Shown here: positions 50,349 through 61,300 of the stretch, one piece after another | How the letters are laid out: each line of letters opens with the position of its first letter | Numbering within the stretch: position 1 is the first letter of the stretch | Source of the DNA: Hyphomicrobiales bacterium | Lineage (GTDB): Bacteria > Pseudomonadota > Alphaproteobacteria > Rhizobiales > Beijerinckiaceae | Assembly: GCA_930633525.1 (NCBI GenBank) | Contig: CAKNFP010000001.1 | Span: 4,463,501 to 4,527,500 of the forward strand | Length of the DNA: 64,000 nucleotides | Direction: 5' to 3' | Made by a program: the position numbers and the translations under genes | The notes under the pieces: model-generated | What the model was told of the DNA's origin: nothing | The model's input: the letters and a program-made list of their open reading frames with translations, nothing else | The model's database searches: none

Positions 50349-51389
50349 ATGGCGACTTTTCAGGAACGCGTTTTCTCCGGCGTGCAGCCGACGGGAAACC
50401 TTCACCTTGGCAACTATCTCGGCGCCATCGCGCGTTTCGTGCCGTTGCAGGAGAAGTATGACTGCATCTACTGCGTGGTCGACATGCACGCGATCACCGT
50501 GCCGCAGGATCCGGCCGAGCTGAAGCGGCAGATCCGTGAGGTCACGGCGGCCTTCCTCGCCGCCGGCATCGACGCCAAGCGCCACATCGTCTTCAACCAG
50601 AGCCAGGTGACGGAACACGCAGAACTCGCCTGGGTGTTCAATTGCGTTGCGCGCGTCGGCTGGATGAACCGCATGACGCAGTTCAAGGAGAAGGCCGGCA
50701 AGGACCGCGAGAATGCCTCGCTCGGGCTCTACGCCTATCCGTCACTGATGGCCGCCGACATCCTGATCTACCGGGCGACCCATGTTCCCGTGGGCGAGGA
50801 CCAGAAGCAGCATCTGGAGCTGACCCGCGACATCGCGCAGAAGTTCAACAACGACTACGCCGCGTCGATCGCCGCGAACGGCTTCAATGATGCGTTCTTC
50901 CCGTTGACCGAGCCGCTGATTCAGGGGCCGGCCATGCGCATCATGTCGTTGCGCGACGGCACCAAGAAGATGTCGAAGTCCGACCCATCGGATTATTCGC
51001 GCATCAACCTGACCGATGACGCGGACACCATCGCCCAGAAGATCCGCAAGGCGAAGACCGATCCGGAACCCCTGCCGTCCGAGGAGAAGGGCCTGGAAGG
51101 CCGTCCCGAGGCGGACAACCTGGTCGGCATCTTCGCGGCGCTGAAGGGTATTCCGCGCACGGATGTGCTGAGCGAATACGGCGGTGGCCAGTTCTCCGCC
51201 TTCAAGGCGGCACTGATCGATCTCGCCGTCGATCGGCTCGGCCCGCTCGGCGCGGAGATGAAGCGGCTCGTCGATGACCCGGCCTATATCGATTCCGTGT
51301 TGATCGACGGCGCCGGCCGCGCTCGCGCCATCGCCAAGCCGACGATCGACGCGGTGAAGGATATCCTGGGTTTCGTGCGGGCGAAGTAA
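50349..51389 (+). CDS. trpS: Tryptophanyl-tRNA synthetase
   Basis: A 346-residue class-I synthetase. The HIGH-type motif is [17 protein letters not shown], and the KMSKS motif is [34 protein letters not shown] and the N-terminal placement are also conserved. Normal length. A clear terminator follows. Confidence 0.98.
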   Translation: MATFQERVFSGVQPTGNLHLGNYLGAIARFVPLQEKYDCIYCVVDMHAITVPQDPAELKRQIREVTAAFLAAGIDAKRHIVFNQSQVTEHAELAWVFNCVARVGWMNRMTQFKEKAGKDRENASLGLYAYPSLMAADILIYRATHVPVGEDQKQHLELTRDIAQKFNNDYAASIAANGFNDAFFPLTEPLIQGPAMRIMSLRDGTKKMSKSDPSDYSRINLTDDADTIAQKIRKAKTDPEPLPSEEKGLEGRPEADNLVGIFAALKGIPRTDVLSEYGGGQFSAFKAALIDLAVDRLGPLGAEMKRLVDDPAYIDSVLIDGAGRARAIAKPTIDAVKDILGFVRAK

Positions 51390-51432
51390 GCGCGCATCTC
51401 GCGGTGAAATCGATTGTTTCGCACACGATTCG

Positions 51433-51464
51433 AGCCCGGAAGGCATCAGCCCTCCGGGCTTTTT
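51433..51464 (+). terminator. Intrinsic terminator after trpS
   Basis: AGCCCGGA / TCCGGGCT stem with a twelve-base loop and five T bases, about 45 bp after the trpS stop. Confidence 0.88.
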
Positions 51465-51515
51465 CGTCAAACGGGGCGCGCTCCGCGCGTCTCCCTGCAA
51501 ATCGAGCGTTTAGCC

Positions 51516-51535
51516 ATATAAAGACTTCTTTATGT
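51516..51535. promoter_or_regulatory. Palindromic operator candidate upstream of ahcY
   Basis: ATATAAAGA-CT-TCTTTATGT is a near-perfect 20-bp palindrome (one mismatch). It stands just upstream of a promoter-like TTGCGT (51541) and TATAGA (51564) separated by 17 bp, 70-90 bp before ahcY. SahR, an ArsR-type regulator sensing S-adenosylhomocysteine, controls ahcY in many proteobacteria through AT-rich palindromes. The link to SahR is inference. Confidence 0.5.
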
Positions 51536-51603
51536 CTTTATTGCGTGTCTCGCCGCGGCCTGCTATAGAGGCCCCGCTATCGCATCAGAACGGAAATCGC
51601 GCC

Positions 51604-53013
51604 ATGTCCACCGCCGCTCAGGACTATATCGTCAAGGATCTCTCGCTGGCCGATTGGGGCCGCAAGGAAATCGCCATTGCCGAGAGCGAAATGCCCGGCC
51701 TCATGGCGGTCCGTGAAGAGTACGGCGCGGCACAGCCGCTCAAGGGTGCCCGCATCGCCGGCTCCCTGCACATGACGATTCAGACCGCAGTGCTTATCGA
51801 GACCCTGAAGGCGCTCGGCGCCGACGTGCGCTGGGTCTCCTGCAACATCTATTCGACCCAGGATCACGCTGCCGCCGCCATCGCCGCCGCCGGCACGCCG
51901 GTCTTCGCCATCAAGGGCGAGACGCTGACCGAATACTGGGACTACACCCGCAAGCTGTTCGAGTGGCATGGCGGCGGCGTGCCGAACATGATCCTCGACG
52001 ACGGCGGTGACGCGACGCTCTTCGTCCATCTCGGCCTGCGCGCCGAGAATGGCGACACCGCCTTCCTCGACAAAGCGTCCTCGGAAGAGGAGGAGGTGCT
52101 CTTCGCGCTCCTGAAAAAGACCCTGGCTGAGAAGCCCAAGGGCTGGTTCGCCGAGCTGGCCAAGTCGATCCGCGGCGTGTCGGAAGAGACCACCACCGGC
52201 GTGCATCGCCTTTACATGATGGAGAAGGACGGCAAGCTTCTCTTCCCGGCGATCAACGTCAACGACAGCGTCACCAAGTCGAAGTTCGACAACCTCTATG
52301 GCTGCCGCGAATCGCTGGTCGACGGCATCCGCCGCGGCACCGACGTGATGATGGCCGGCAAGGTCGCCTTCGTGGCCGGCTTCGGCGATGTCGGCAAGGG
52401 TTCGGCGGCGTCGCTGCGTCAGGCCGGCGCCCGCGTGCTGGTGTCGGAAGTCGATCCGATCTGCGCCCTGCAGGCGGCGATGGAAGGCTACGAGGTCACC
52501 ACCATCGAGGATGCCCTGCCGCGCGCCGACATCTATGTCACCGCCACCGGCAACAAGGACATCATCACGGTCGAGCACATGCGCGGCATGAAGGACCGGG
52601 CGATCGTCTGCAACATCGGCCATTTCGACAACGAGATCCAGGTCGCCGGCCTCAAGAACCTCAAGTGGCACAACGTCAAGCCGCAGGTCGACGAGGTCGA
52701 GTTCGCCGACGGCAAGCGCATAATCCTCCTGTCGGAAGGCCGACTGGTGAACCTCGGCAATGCGACCGGCCACCCGTCCTTCGTGATGTCGGCGTCCTTC
52801 ACCAACCAGACGCTGGCGCAGATCGAGCTGTTCACCAAGCAGGGCCAGTACGAGAAGAAGGTCTACACCCTGCCGAAGCATCTCGACGAGAAGGTCGCGC
52901 GGCTGCATCTCGCCAAGATCGGCGTGAAGCTCACCGAGCTCAGCGCCGAGCAGGCCGCCTATATCGGCGTCACGCCGCAGGGTCCCTACAAGCCGGATCA
53001 TTATCGCTACTGA
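51604..53013 (+). CDS. ahcY: Adenosylhomocysteinase
   Basis: A 469-residue NAD-dependent enzyme that splits S-adenosylhomocysteine into homocysteine and adenosine. [40 protein letters not shown], the NAD motif [18 protein letters not shown] and the C-terminal [10 protein letters not shown] are diagnostic. ATG 51604 ([13 protein letters not shown]) is the conserved start; the frame from 51532 crosses the promoter. Confidence 0.98.
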   Translation: MSTAAQDYIVKDLSLADWGRKEIAIAESEMPGLMAVREEYGAAQPLKGARIAGSLHMTIQTAVLIETLKALGADVRWVSCNIYSTQDHAAAAIAAAGTPVFAIKGETLTEYWDYTRKLFEWHGGGVPNMILDDGGDATLFVHLGLRAENGDTAFLDKASSEEEEVLFALLKKTLAEKPKGWFAELAKSIRGVSEETTTGVHRLYMMEKDGKLLFPAINVNDSVTKSKFDNLYGCRESLVDGIRRGTDVMMAGKVAFVAGFGDVGKGSAASLRQAGARVLVSEVDPICALQAAMEGYEVTTIEDALPRADIYVTATGNKDIITVEHMRGMKDRAIVCNIGHFDNEIQVAGLKNLKWHNVKPQVDEVEFADGKRIILLSEGRLVNLGNATGHPSFVMSASFTNQTLAQIELFTKQGQYEKKVYTLPKHLDEKVARLHLAKIGVKLTELSAEQAAYIGVTPQGPYKPDHYRY

Positions 53014-53061
53014 TTAGAACCGGCTGAAATCGACCGACCGCGATCGGCAGCAAAGACACAG

Positions 53062-53092
53062 CACCCGGCCTTCCACGGCCGGGTGTTTTTTT
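53062..53092 (+). terminator. Intrinsic terminator after ahcY
   Basis: CACCCGGCC / GGCCGGGTG stem, six-base loop and seven T bases, about 50 bp after the ahcY stop. Confidence 0.94.
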
Positions 53093-53302
53093 GCGCCCGT
53101 TAACCACTTCCTGAGGGAGTCTGGCAAACGATACAGTGAAACTGATTCGGCCATTGCCCGGTTTGCCCGCTCGCGCCGCCCCCCGTTGGGAGTGACGTGA
53201 TCGGCTTGCGATATCGGGGGGGCGGATATCCTGGTTTTGAGGCTTGGGCGCACGGGTTGCTTCAGGCAGAATCTTGAGTGAAGCGGGTTGAATCGCGTGG
53301 CG

Positions 53303-55879
53303 ATGAAGCGGGGGATCGTGGCGAGAATGGCGCGTTTCGGACATCAGCGGAGCCAGACCAAGGCCAAAGCCGGCTCCAGACCTGTCCTGGCGCCCGCCGC
53401 CGCGCTTGGCGGCGCGGTCTCCGTCCTTACGCTCGGCATTTTCGCAGTTCCCTCCGTGGCTCAGCCCGTGCCGGGGGTGGCTGAAGGGTTCTCGCTGGCC
53501 GGCTGGCTCGCCCGCGCGCCGGGCCCCACCGGATATCTCGAAACGGCCGTTCCGTTCGCCATCATGGGCGGACTCACGCTTTTTGCCGCCGCCACAGCTT
53601 TCTTTCACCTCCGCGAGCGCCGCCGTGCGCAAGAACGGGAAGATGCGCTGTCCGCTGAAGTGGCGCAGCTGCAGCTCCGCTGCGACCGTGCCGACGTGAT
53701 CTTCGCGGCCGAGCGCCGTGTCGTCATCAGTTTCGGCTACAAGGATGACGATCCGGTCATCGAAGGGGATGTTTCCGTCGTCGGCGAAGGCGATTCGCCG
53801 CGCCGCATCCTCGCGTTCGGCTCCTGGCTCACCGCCGCCAGCGCACAGGCCCTGGAGACCTCCCTTGGCCATCTCAAGCGCAATGGCGAGGCGTTCCATC
53901 TGGTCCTGCGTGCGGTTTCAGGCCTCTATTTCGAGGCGGAAGGCAGCGCGATCAGCGGACAAGCCGTGCTGCGCCTGCGCGAAATCACCGCCGAGCGGCT
54001 GGAGCTCGTGCGCGCGCATGATGCGCTGCTGACGACGCGTGGCGATCTGGAGGGCCTCCAGGCGCTTCTCGATGCGCTTCCCCAACCGGTCTGGCTGCGC
54101 GATGGCGATGGGGAAGTTCTTTGGGTGAACGCCGCCTATGGCCGTGCCGTGGAGGCCAGGGACGCGCGTGATGCGATCGAGCGGCGCCTTGAGCTTCTGG
54201 ATGAGCCGGCGCGCATGGCATCGCAGGACGCCCGCGGCGGCGGCGGTACTTATAAGGCGCGGGTCGCGGCGATTGCCTCAGGCCAGCGCCGCACGCTCGA
54301 CGTTGTGGAAACCCCGACCGGGGAAGGGAGCGCCGGTATAGCCACCGATGTTTCCGAGCTGGAGGCCATACGGCTCGATCTGCAGAGGCAGATGCAGGCG
54401 CATGTGCGCACGCTGGATCAGCTGCCGACTGCGGTGGCGAGCTTCGACGGCAACGAGCGGCTGGTGTTCTACAACGCGGCCTATCGTGAGTTCTGGCAGC
54501 TCGACGCCGAATTCCTCGATTCGCGGCCCAAGGATGGTGAGATCCTCGATAGGTTGCGCTCCGAGCGCCTCCTCCCCGAGCAGGTGGATTTCCGCGTTTG
54601 GAAGAGCGAGATCCTGGCCGGCTACAAGTCCCTGGAAACGCAGGAGCACTGGTGGTACCTGCCGGACGGGCGCACCCTGCGGGTGATCGGCAACCCCGCG
54701 CCGAAGGGTGGTGTCACCTATCTCTTCGACGACGTCACGGAGCGCGTCCAGATGGAATCGCGCTACAACGCCCTCGTTCGGGCGCGCGGCGAAACGCTGG
54801 ATTCGCTGCGGGAAGGCGTGGTCGTCTTTGCCGCCGACGGCAGCCTGACACTCTTCAACCCGGCCTTCGCCACCATCTGGAACCTGGAACCCTCGCTTCT
54901 GGCCGGGCACCCCCATATCGACGCGATCGTGGCGCTGTGCGGGCACCTCTCCGAGGATTCGGACTGGAGCGAATTGCGCACGGCGGTTACCGGCCTGTAC
55001 GACACGCGCACCAGCCATTCACAACGCATCAAGCGCCCGGATGGCACGGTCGTCGATTGTGTGACGGCACCGCTGCCCGACGGGTCCACGCTGATCACTT
55101 TCACCGATGTCACGGCGGCGGTCGATGTGGAGCGGGTGCTGATCGAGCGCAACGACGCGCTGGAAAAAACCTCGCGCCTGCGCGACGATTTCGTCCACCA
55201 CGTGTCCTATGAGCTGCGTTCGCCGCTCACCAACATCATAGGCTTCACGCAGCTCCTGGGGGACGAGACGGTCGGTGCCCTGAACGGGCGCCAGCGCGAA
55301 TACACCTCCCACATCACCAAGTCCTCGGCCGCGCTGCTCGCCATCATCAACGACATTCTCGATCTCGCCACCATCGACAACGGATCGATCGAGCTGGACC
55401 TCGGGCCGGTGGATGCGCGCGAGACGATCGCGGCCGCGGTGCGCGGGTTGGACGATCGGCTGGTCGAGCGCAATATCCAGCTCGATATCGAGGTGGCACC
55501 GAGCATCGGCGTCTTCATCGCGGATGCCAAGCGCGTACGCCAGGTGCTGTTCAACCTCCTGTCGAATGCGGTGGGCTTCTCCTCGGCGGGCCAGAGGGTC
55601 AAGGTGTCGGCCTACAAGCAAAACGACGAGGTCATCTTCTCGGTGGCCGATGAGGGGCCAGGAATTCCGCCCGAGATCAAGGCCCATGTCTTCGATCGGT
55701 TCGAGAGCTACGCTATCGGCTCTCGCCATCGCGGCGTCGGCCTTGGACTTTCCATCGTGCGGTCCTTCGTGGAACTGCATGGCGGCCATGTCGAACTCGA
55801 ATCCGGCACGGGTCGCGGAACAACGGTAGTGTGTCATTTCCCGGCAGCTGGCGGGCTCGCCCGCGTCGCGGCCGAATAA
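53303..55879 (+). CDS. divL: DivL-type PAS histidine-kinase homologue with Tyr in place of His
   Basis: An 858-residue membrane-anchored signalling protein. Two hydrophobic segments lie near residues 34-55 and 82-97. Several PAS-like regions follow (around LLDALPQPVWLRDGDGEVLWVN, TLDQLPTAVASF, LREGVVVFAADGS). The dimerisation box reads HHVSYELRSPLTNIIGF: Tyr (about residue 636) stands where kinases have the phosphorylated His of SHELRTPL. The ATP domain looks complete (FNLLSNAVGFS, DEGPGIPPE, GVGLGLSIV). In Caulobacter this swap defines DivL, which regulates CckA-CtrA. The frame also allows TTG 53288. Confidence 0.82.
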   Translation: MKRGIVARMARFGHQRSQTKAKAGSRPVLAPAAALGGAVSVLTLGIFAVPSVAQPVPGVAEGFSLAGWLARAPGPTGYLETAVPFAIMGGLTLFAAATAFFHLRERRRAQEREDALSAEVAQLQLRCDRADVIFAAERRVVISFGYKDDDPVIEGDVSVVGEGDSPRRILAFGSWLTAASAQALETSLGHLKRNGEAFHLVLRAVSGLYFEAEGSAISGQAVLRLREITAERLELVRAHDALLTTRGDLEGLQALLDALPQPVWLRDGDGEVLWVNAAYGRAVEARDARDAIERRLELLDEPARMASQDARGGGGTYKARVAAIASGQRRTLDVVETPTGEGSAGIATDVSELEAIRLDLQRQMQAHVRTLDQLPTAVASFDGNERLVFYNAAYREFWQLDAEFLDSRPKDGEILDRLRSERLLPEQVDFRVWKSEILAGYKSLETQEHWWYLPDGRTLRVIGNPAPKGGVTYLFDDVTERVQMESRYNALVRARGETLDSLREGVVVFAADGSLTLFNPAFATIWNLEPSLLAGHPHIDAIVALCGHLSEDSDWSELRTAVTGLYDTRTSHSQRIKRPDGTVVDCVTAPLPDGSTLITFTDVTAAVDVERVLIERNDALEKTSRLRDDFVHHVSYELRSPLTNIIGFTQLLGDETVGALNGRQREYTSHITKSSAALLAIINDILDLATIDNGSIELDLGPVDARETIAAAVRGLDDRLVERNIQLDIEVAPSIGVFIADAKRVRQVLFNLLSNAVGFSSAGQRVKVSAYKQNDEVIFSVADEGPGIPPEIKAHVFDRFESYAIGSRHRGVGLGLSIVRSFVELHGGHVELESGTGRGTTVVCHFPAAGGLARVAAE

Positions 55880-55886
55880 GAGCAGT

Positions 55887-57545
55887 GTGACGCGCATGAC
55901 GGCGGTGACAGTAATGGCGTTCGACGACACCACAGACGGCGCGGCTGCCGCCACGACCATCAACAGCCTCCTCTCACCGCCCGCGCCCGCGCTCGTGCGG
56001 GAAGACAGGCGCAGGGTGGAGGCGACTTGGGATTTCCCGATCGACAACGAGGCGGGAACCGAGGCGCTGGCTCATCTTCTCGCCGAGGAACTCAGACCGG
56101 GCGATCTCGTCACGCTTTCCGGCGATCTCGGCGCCGGCAAGACGACCTTCGCGCGGGCTCTGATCCGCATTCTCGCGGATGATCCCGACCTCGAGGTCCC
56201 CAGCCCCACGTTCACCCTGATGCAGATCTATGAAACCGGCCATGGCACCGTCGTCCATGCCGATCTCTATCGTGTCGGTGATGCGGCGGAGCTTGAGGAT
56301 CTCGGCTGGGACGAGGCGAGCGAGGAGGCCATCGTCCTCGTCGAATGGCCGGAGCGGGCTGCGGGCGTTCTCGCCGCCGACAGGCTCGATGTCGCGCTAA
56401 CCCATGTGAACGGCGACAACTATGAAGCGCGTCGTGTCAGGCTCACCGGCACAGGACGTTTTGGCCCGCGTCTCGCGCGGCTGCAATCGCTGCGTCGCCT
56501 CCTGGAGAAGGCGGGCTGGGGGGAAGCACGGCGCGAGCACATCCAGGGCGATGCCTCGGTTCGCCTGTACGACCGCTTGCACAAGGCCAATGGTGAGACC
56601 GCGATCCTCATGATCGCTCCGCCGCGACTGGCCGGCCCCGCGATCCGCAACGGGCGCCCTTATCACGAGCTGGCGAAGCTGGCCGAGCGCGTCGACGCCT
56701 TCGTCGCGGTGGCGCGGGGCTTGCGCGCCGAAGGCTTCAGCGCGCCCGAGATCTATGGGGCCGATCTCGACCAGGGCCTGGTGTTGGTGGAGGATCTCGG
56801 CAAGGAGCCCGTGGCCAACGCGGACGGGCCCATCCCGGAGCGCTACCGCGAGGCCATAGGCGTCCTTGCCGCCTTGCACGACAAGGATCTGCCGAGCGTC
56901 CTGCCTGTCATGGACGGCCGCGACCATATCCTCCAGCCGTACGATCTCGAGGCGCTCCTGATCGAGGCTGAGCTGCTGCTCGATTGGTACGCCCCGCACA
57001 AGGGCGGCGGCTCCCTCGGCGCGGCGGCCCGCTCCGATTTCATCAAGGTCTGGACGGAGCTTCTCGGACAGGTGGTGTCCGGGCCGCAGACCTGGACGCT
57101 GCGCGACATGCATTCCCCCAACCTGTTCTGGCTGCCGGAGCGGCAAGGGCTGGAACGCGTCGGGCTCATTGATCTGCAAGACACGGTGCTGGGCCATCCC
57201 GCCTATGACGTCGCGGCCTTGCTGCAGGACGCGCGGGTGACGATGCCCGCCGCGCTTGAGCTTGAACTCATCGCCTATTACGCGAAGCTGCGCCGGGCGC
57301 GGAATCCGGAGTTCGACGTGGCAAGCTTCGCCGAGGCCTACGCAATTTTGGGTGCACAGCGCGCGACCAAGCTGTTCGGCACTTTCGTGCGGCTCGACAA
57401 GCGCGACGGCAAACCCCAATATCTCGATCATCTGCCACGGATGCAGGACTATCTCGCGCGCAATCTCGCACATCCGGTGTTGTCGGAGCTGAAGCTCTGG
57501 TATGAGGCTCGCCTGCCGGGCCTTGTCGCCCGCCCTCCCGCGTAG
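55887..57545 (+). CDS. TsaE-AmgK fusion: tRNA t6A ATPase plus amino-sugar kinase
   Basis: A 552-residue two-domain protein. Residues about 45-190 are TsaE (P-loop SGDLGAGKTTFARAL at 78-92, then PSPTFTLMQIYE and HADLYRV), needed with TsaB and TsaD for t6A37 of tRNA. Residues about 215-545 are an aminoglycoside-phosphotransferase-fold kinase (HIQGDASVRLYDRL, LRDMHSPNLFWLPE, GLIDLQDTVLGHPAYDVAAL) of the AmgK type, which phosphorylates MurNAc/GlcNAc at C1. The next gene is murU, whose product uses MurNAc-1-phosphate, supporting the AmgK reading. It starts 7 bp after divL. Confidence 0.9.
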   Translation: MTRMTAVTVMAFDDTTDGAAAATTINSLLSPPAPALVREDRRRVEATWDFPIDNEAGTEALAHLLAEELRPGDLVTLSGDLGAGKTTFARALIRILADDPDLEVPSPTFTLMQIYETGHGTVVHADLYRVGDAAELEDLGWDEASEEAIVLVEWPERAAGVLAADRLDVALTHVNGDNYEARRVRLTGTGRFGPRLARLQSLRRLLEKAGWGEARREHIQGDASVRLYDRLHKANGETAILMIAPPRLAGPAIRNGRPYHELAKLAERVDAFVAVARGLRAEGFSAPEIYGADLDQGLVLVEDLGKEPVANADGPIPERYREAIGVLAALHDKDLPSVLPVMDGRDHILQPYDLEALLIEAELLLDWYAPHKGGGSLGAAARSDFIKVWTELLGQVVSGPQTWTLRDMHSPNLFWLPERQGLERVGLIDLQDTVLGHPAYDVAALLQDARVTMPAALELELIAYYAKLRRARNPEFDVASFAEAYAILGAQRATKLFGTFVRLDKRDGKPQYLDHLPRMQDYLARNLAHPVLSELKLWYEARLPGLVARPPA

Positions 57546-57594
57546 CGGCCGCTTCCTTCGATCCGGAGGGCGGCCCCCTCAAGATCGATCCACG

Positions 57595-58389
57595 ATGACA
57601 GACGGTTCGACGATAGACTCTCCCGCGAAAGCCGGCCGCAAGGCAGACCAGCACGCGGGCCGAGAAGCTGGGCAACTGCCAATTACCGCCATGGTGCTGG
57701 CTGCCGGCCTCGGCAAGCGCATGCGCCCGATCACGGCGACGACCCCGAAACCTCTCATCCGCATCGCGGGCCGCTCCCTGCTCGATCACGGGCTCGACCG
57801 GCTGGCGGCCGCCGGGGTGAAGCGGGCGGTCGTCAATGTCCACTATCTCGCCGATCTCGTGGAGCAGCATCTGAAGCGTCGCAAGGCGCCGGATATCATC
57901 ATTTCCGATGAGCGCGGAAAGCTTCTCGAAACAGGCGGCGGCATCAAGAAGGCCTTGCCGCTGCTCGGGCCGGACCCATTCTTCATCGTCAACACCGATT
58001 CGCTGTGGCTCGAAGGGCCGCACGGCAATATCGCGCGCATGGGGCGGATCTGGGATCCCGCGCGCATGGATATGCTGCTCCTGCTCGCCTCCGGCGCCAC
58101 CAGCATCGGCGATGAGGGCTACGGCGATTTCACGATGGATCCGGCCGGCGTTCTTCGGCGTCGCGCGGAACGGGAACTCGCTCCGTTCATCTACGCCGGC
58201 GTGGCGATCGCCAAGCCCGAGCTGTTCGAAAACACCCCCGACGGTTCGTTCTCGCTGAACCTGCTGTTTGACCGCGCCATCGCGGCCGGCCGTCTCTATG
58301 GCGTCAGGCTGGACGGCCAGTGGCTGCATGTCGGCACGCCGGCCGCCGTCAAGCTTGCTGAAGAGACATTCGTCGCGAGCGCGAGGTAA
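57595..58389 (+). CDS. murU: N-acetylmuramate-1-phosphate uridylyltransferase
   Basis: A 264-residue nucleotidyltransferase. MVLAAGLGKRMRPITATTPKPL is the nucleotide-binding motif, and VNVHYLADLVEQHL, ETGGGIKKALPLLG and FFIVNTDSLW follow. Adjacent to the AmgK domain, it fits MurU, which makes UDP-MurNAc from MurNAc-1-phosphate in peptidoglycan recycling. About 28 extra residues precede the motif. ATG 57595 is chosen; the longer frame overlaps the fusion gene. A glucose-1-phosphate-type activity cannot be excluded from sequence alone. Confidence 0.88.
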   Translation: MTDGSTIDSPAKAGRKADQHAGREAGQLPITAMVLAAGLGKRMRPITATTPKPLIRIAGRSLLDHGLDRLAAAGVKRAVVNVHYLADLVEQHLKRRKAPDIIISDERGKLLETGGGIKKALPLLGPDPFFIVNTDSLWLEGPHGNIARMGRIWDPARMDMLLLLASGATSIGDEGYGDFTMDPAGVLRRRAERELAPFIYAGVAIAKPELFENTPDGSFSLNLLFDRAIAAGRLYGVRLDGQWLHVGTPAAVKLAEETFVASAR

Positions 58390-58391
58390 GG

Positions 58392-61300
58392 ATGGCAAGG
58401 GCGCCATCGCCGAGGGCCTTTACCATTGCGCCGGGCGCGCCCTTTCTGCCGACGCTGGTCGAGGCGCTGGCTTCCGGGCGCATTCTGCCCGGACTCAGGC
58501 TCTCCGATGGCACCGTCGATCCGCTGGCGCTCGCGGACACCACGATCTTCCTGCCCACGCGCCGCGCGGCACGGGCGCTGACCACCCTCCTTGCCGAGCG
58601 CTGTGGCGGGCGGGCCGTGCTTCTGCCACGCATCGTGCCGCTGGGCGATGTCGACGACGCCGAGATCGCCTTGGCCGCCGACCTCGGCGGGATGGGCGAG
58701 GGCGATTTCGCCGGCTTGCCACCGGCGATTGGCGAGACCGAAAGGCGCCTTATCCTGACGCGGCTGGTGCTTGCCTGGGCGAAGGCCGTCGATCGCGCCC
58801 TCCTGCGGCTTGACGATCACGAGCCGTTGCTCGTGCCGGCTTCTCCCGCTGATGCGCTCGGGCTCGCGGGTGATCTCGCGCGCCTCATGGATGCGCTCGC
58901 CACCGAGGGTATTGCCTGGGAGAGCCTGCACAGCCTCGTGGAGGATCGCTATTCCCGCTACTACGGCATCACGCTCGACTTCCTGAAAATCGCCGCCGAG
59001 ACCTGGCCACAGATTCTGGCGGACCGCGGCGCGAGCGATCCCGTCAGCCGGCGCAACGCCATCATCCTCGCCGATGCCGAACGGCTTGCCCGTGAGCGGC
59101 CAGAGGCGCCGATGATCGTCGCGGGGTCCACGGGCTCGGTGCCGGCGACGGCCCATCTCATCGCCGCCGTATCGCGGCTGCCGCAGGGCGCCGTCGTTTT
59201 GCCGGGTCTCGACCGCGGCCTGGACGAGCCCTCCTGGCGCGCAATCGCGGATGCGAGACACGGCCATCCCCAAGCCGCTTTGCAACGTCTCATCACCACC
59301 ATTGGCATCGACCGCGCCGAGGTTCAGGAACTCGCCGATCTTCCCCCGGAGGTCGCGGCCCGCGCGAGCTTCCTCGCCGAGGCGCTGCGCCCGGCCGAGA
59401 CCACCCATGTCTGGGCGGAGCATCGCCAGGGCACGGGAGACTTCGCCACCACGACGCGCGCCGCCCTTGCGGGCCTCACCCTTGTGGAGGCGCCGGACGA
59501 ACGTTCCGAGGCACTGGCCGCCGCGCTCGCCATGCGCGAGGCGCTGGAGACGCCGGGCGCGACGGTCGCGCTCGTCACGCCGGATCGCATGTTGGCCGAG
59601 CGCACCATCGCGGAGCTGGCCCGCTGGGATATCGCGGTGGAGGATTCGGCAGGGCTGCCGCTCAGCCGCTCCCGCGCGGGCAGCCTCGCCCAGCTCGTCG
59701 CTGATGTGGCGCTCGCTGATTTCGCTGCGCCGGACCTGCTCGCGCTCCTCAATCACCCCGACGCGACCTTCGGACAGAGCTTCGCGACGGCGCGTCAGGC
59801 GGCAACGGAGCTTGAGATCGGCCTGCTGCGCGGGCCGGAGGCACCGCCCGGCATCGCCGGGTTGAAGGCCGTTCTCCCCGAACGCCGGAGAGAGGCCGCG
59901 AGCCGTCGCAGCCCGCGTCCCCTGCGGCGCCTTGGCCCCTCGGCTTGGGAACGCGTGGCGGCGCTGCTTGACGCGCTGGAGGCCGCCTTCGCCCCCCTCG
60001 ACGTCAGGAGTTTCGCGGATGGTGCGGCCGACCTCGTCGCGATGGCCTCAGCCCACGATGCGGTTTTGCGCGCGGTCTCGGCACGCGCGCCGGAGGAGGA
60101 TTGGGATCCGCCGCGCGCCGATGGCTGGGGAGACCTCGCCAGCCTGTTCGATGATCTCGCCGTCGTGAAATCCGCTGAGCTCATCGGCCGCCCGGGGGAT
60201 TATCCGGCCTTCTTTGCGGGGCTCCTGGCGGAGCGCGTGTTGCGCCGGGGCGAGGCCGCGCATCGCCGCGCCAAGGTCTTCGGGCTGCTGGAGGCCCGCC
60301 TCCTCACCGCCGACAGGATCGTGCTGGGCGGCCTCGATGAGGGCATCTGGCCGCCGGTGGTGCGGACGGACGCCTTCCTCAATCGCCCCATGCGCACGGC
60401 GCTCGGGATGAGCCCGCCGGAGCGGCGCATCGGCCAGACCGCCCATGATTTCGTCGAGGCCCTGGGCACGCGTGACGCCGTGATCACCCGCTCGTTGAAG
60501 CGCGAGGGGGCGCCGACCGTGCCGTCGCGCTTCCTGCAGCGCATGAAGGCACTGGCGGGCGGCGAGGCCTGGGAGGCGGTGCGCGCGCGGGGCCGCACCA
60601 TCCTCGCCTGGGCCGAGGCCTTGGAACGGGCACCGGCTGAGCCCTCCCTGCGTCGGCCGATGCCGAAGCCGCCGCTCCACCTCATTCCGCGCTCCCTCAG
60701 CGTCACCGAGGTCGAGACGCTGGTGCGCGATCCCTATGCGATCTATGCTCGGCATGTGCTGAAGCTCGACCCGCTGGAAAGCCTCGCGGTGCCGCCGGGC
60801 GCGGCTGATCGCGGCAATCTCGTCCATGAGGCGCTCGGCCGGTTCGCCATGGCCTATCCGGCCGCCCTCCCGGCCGATGCGCTCGCCGCTCTCACGGAGA
60901 TCGGCCGTGAGGTGTTCGCGCCCTATGGGGCCTATCCCGACGTCATGGCCTTGTGGTGGCCGCGCTTCCTCAGGCTCGCGGAGGCTTATGTGGCATGGGA
61001 GGCCGCCCGCCGTCCGGGCCTGGGGCGGCTCCACGCCGAGATTTCAGGCGCCCTCGATCTCGTGCTCGCGGACGGATCGAGCTTTTCCCTGCGGGCGCGC
61101 GCCGACCGCGTCGAGGAATACGACAACCTCGCGGTGATCGTGGATTTCAAGACGGGCCAGGTGCCGACGCCCAAGCAGATCTTCGCCGGCTTCGCGCCGC
61201 AGATGACCCTGGAAGCCGCCATGCTGGTCGCGGGCGGTTTCAAGGGCCCGGCGACCATGCCCGCGGATCGGATAGAGCTGCTTTATGTCGGCGCCACCGG

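Noticed and set aside
51577..53001. A 474-codon minus-strand frame opposite ahcY
   Set aside because: Pure antisense of a highly conserved gene with codon bias producing long open frames.
58296..59756. A 486-codon minus-strand frame over addB
   Set aside because: Antisense shadow rich in Arg/Gly/Glu with no motif.
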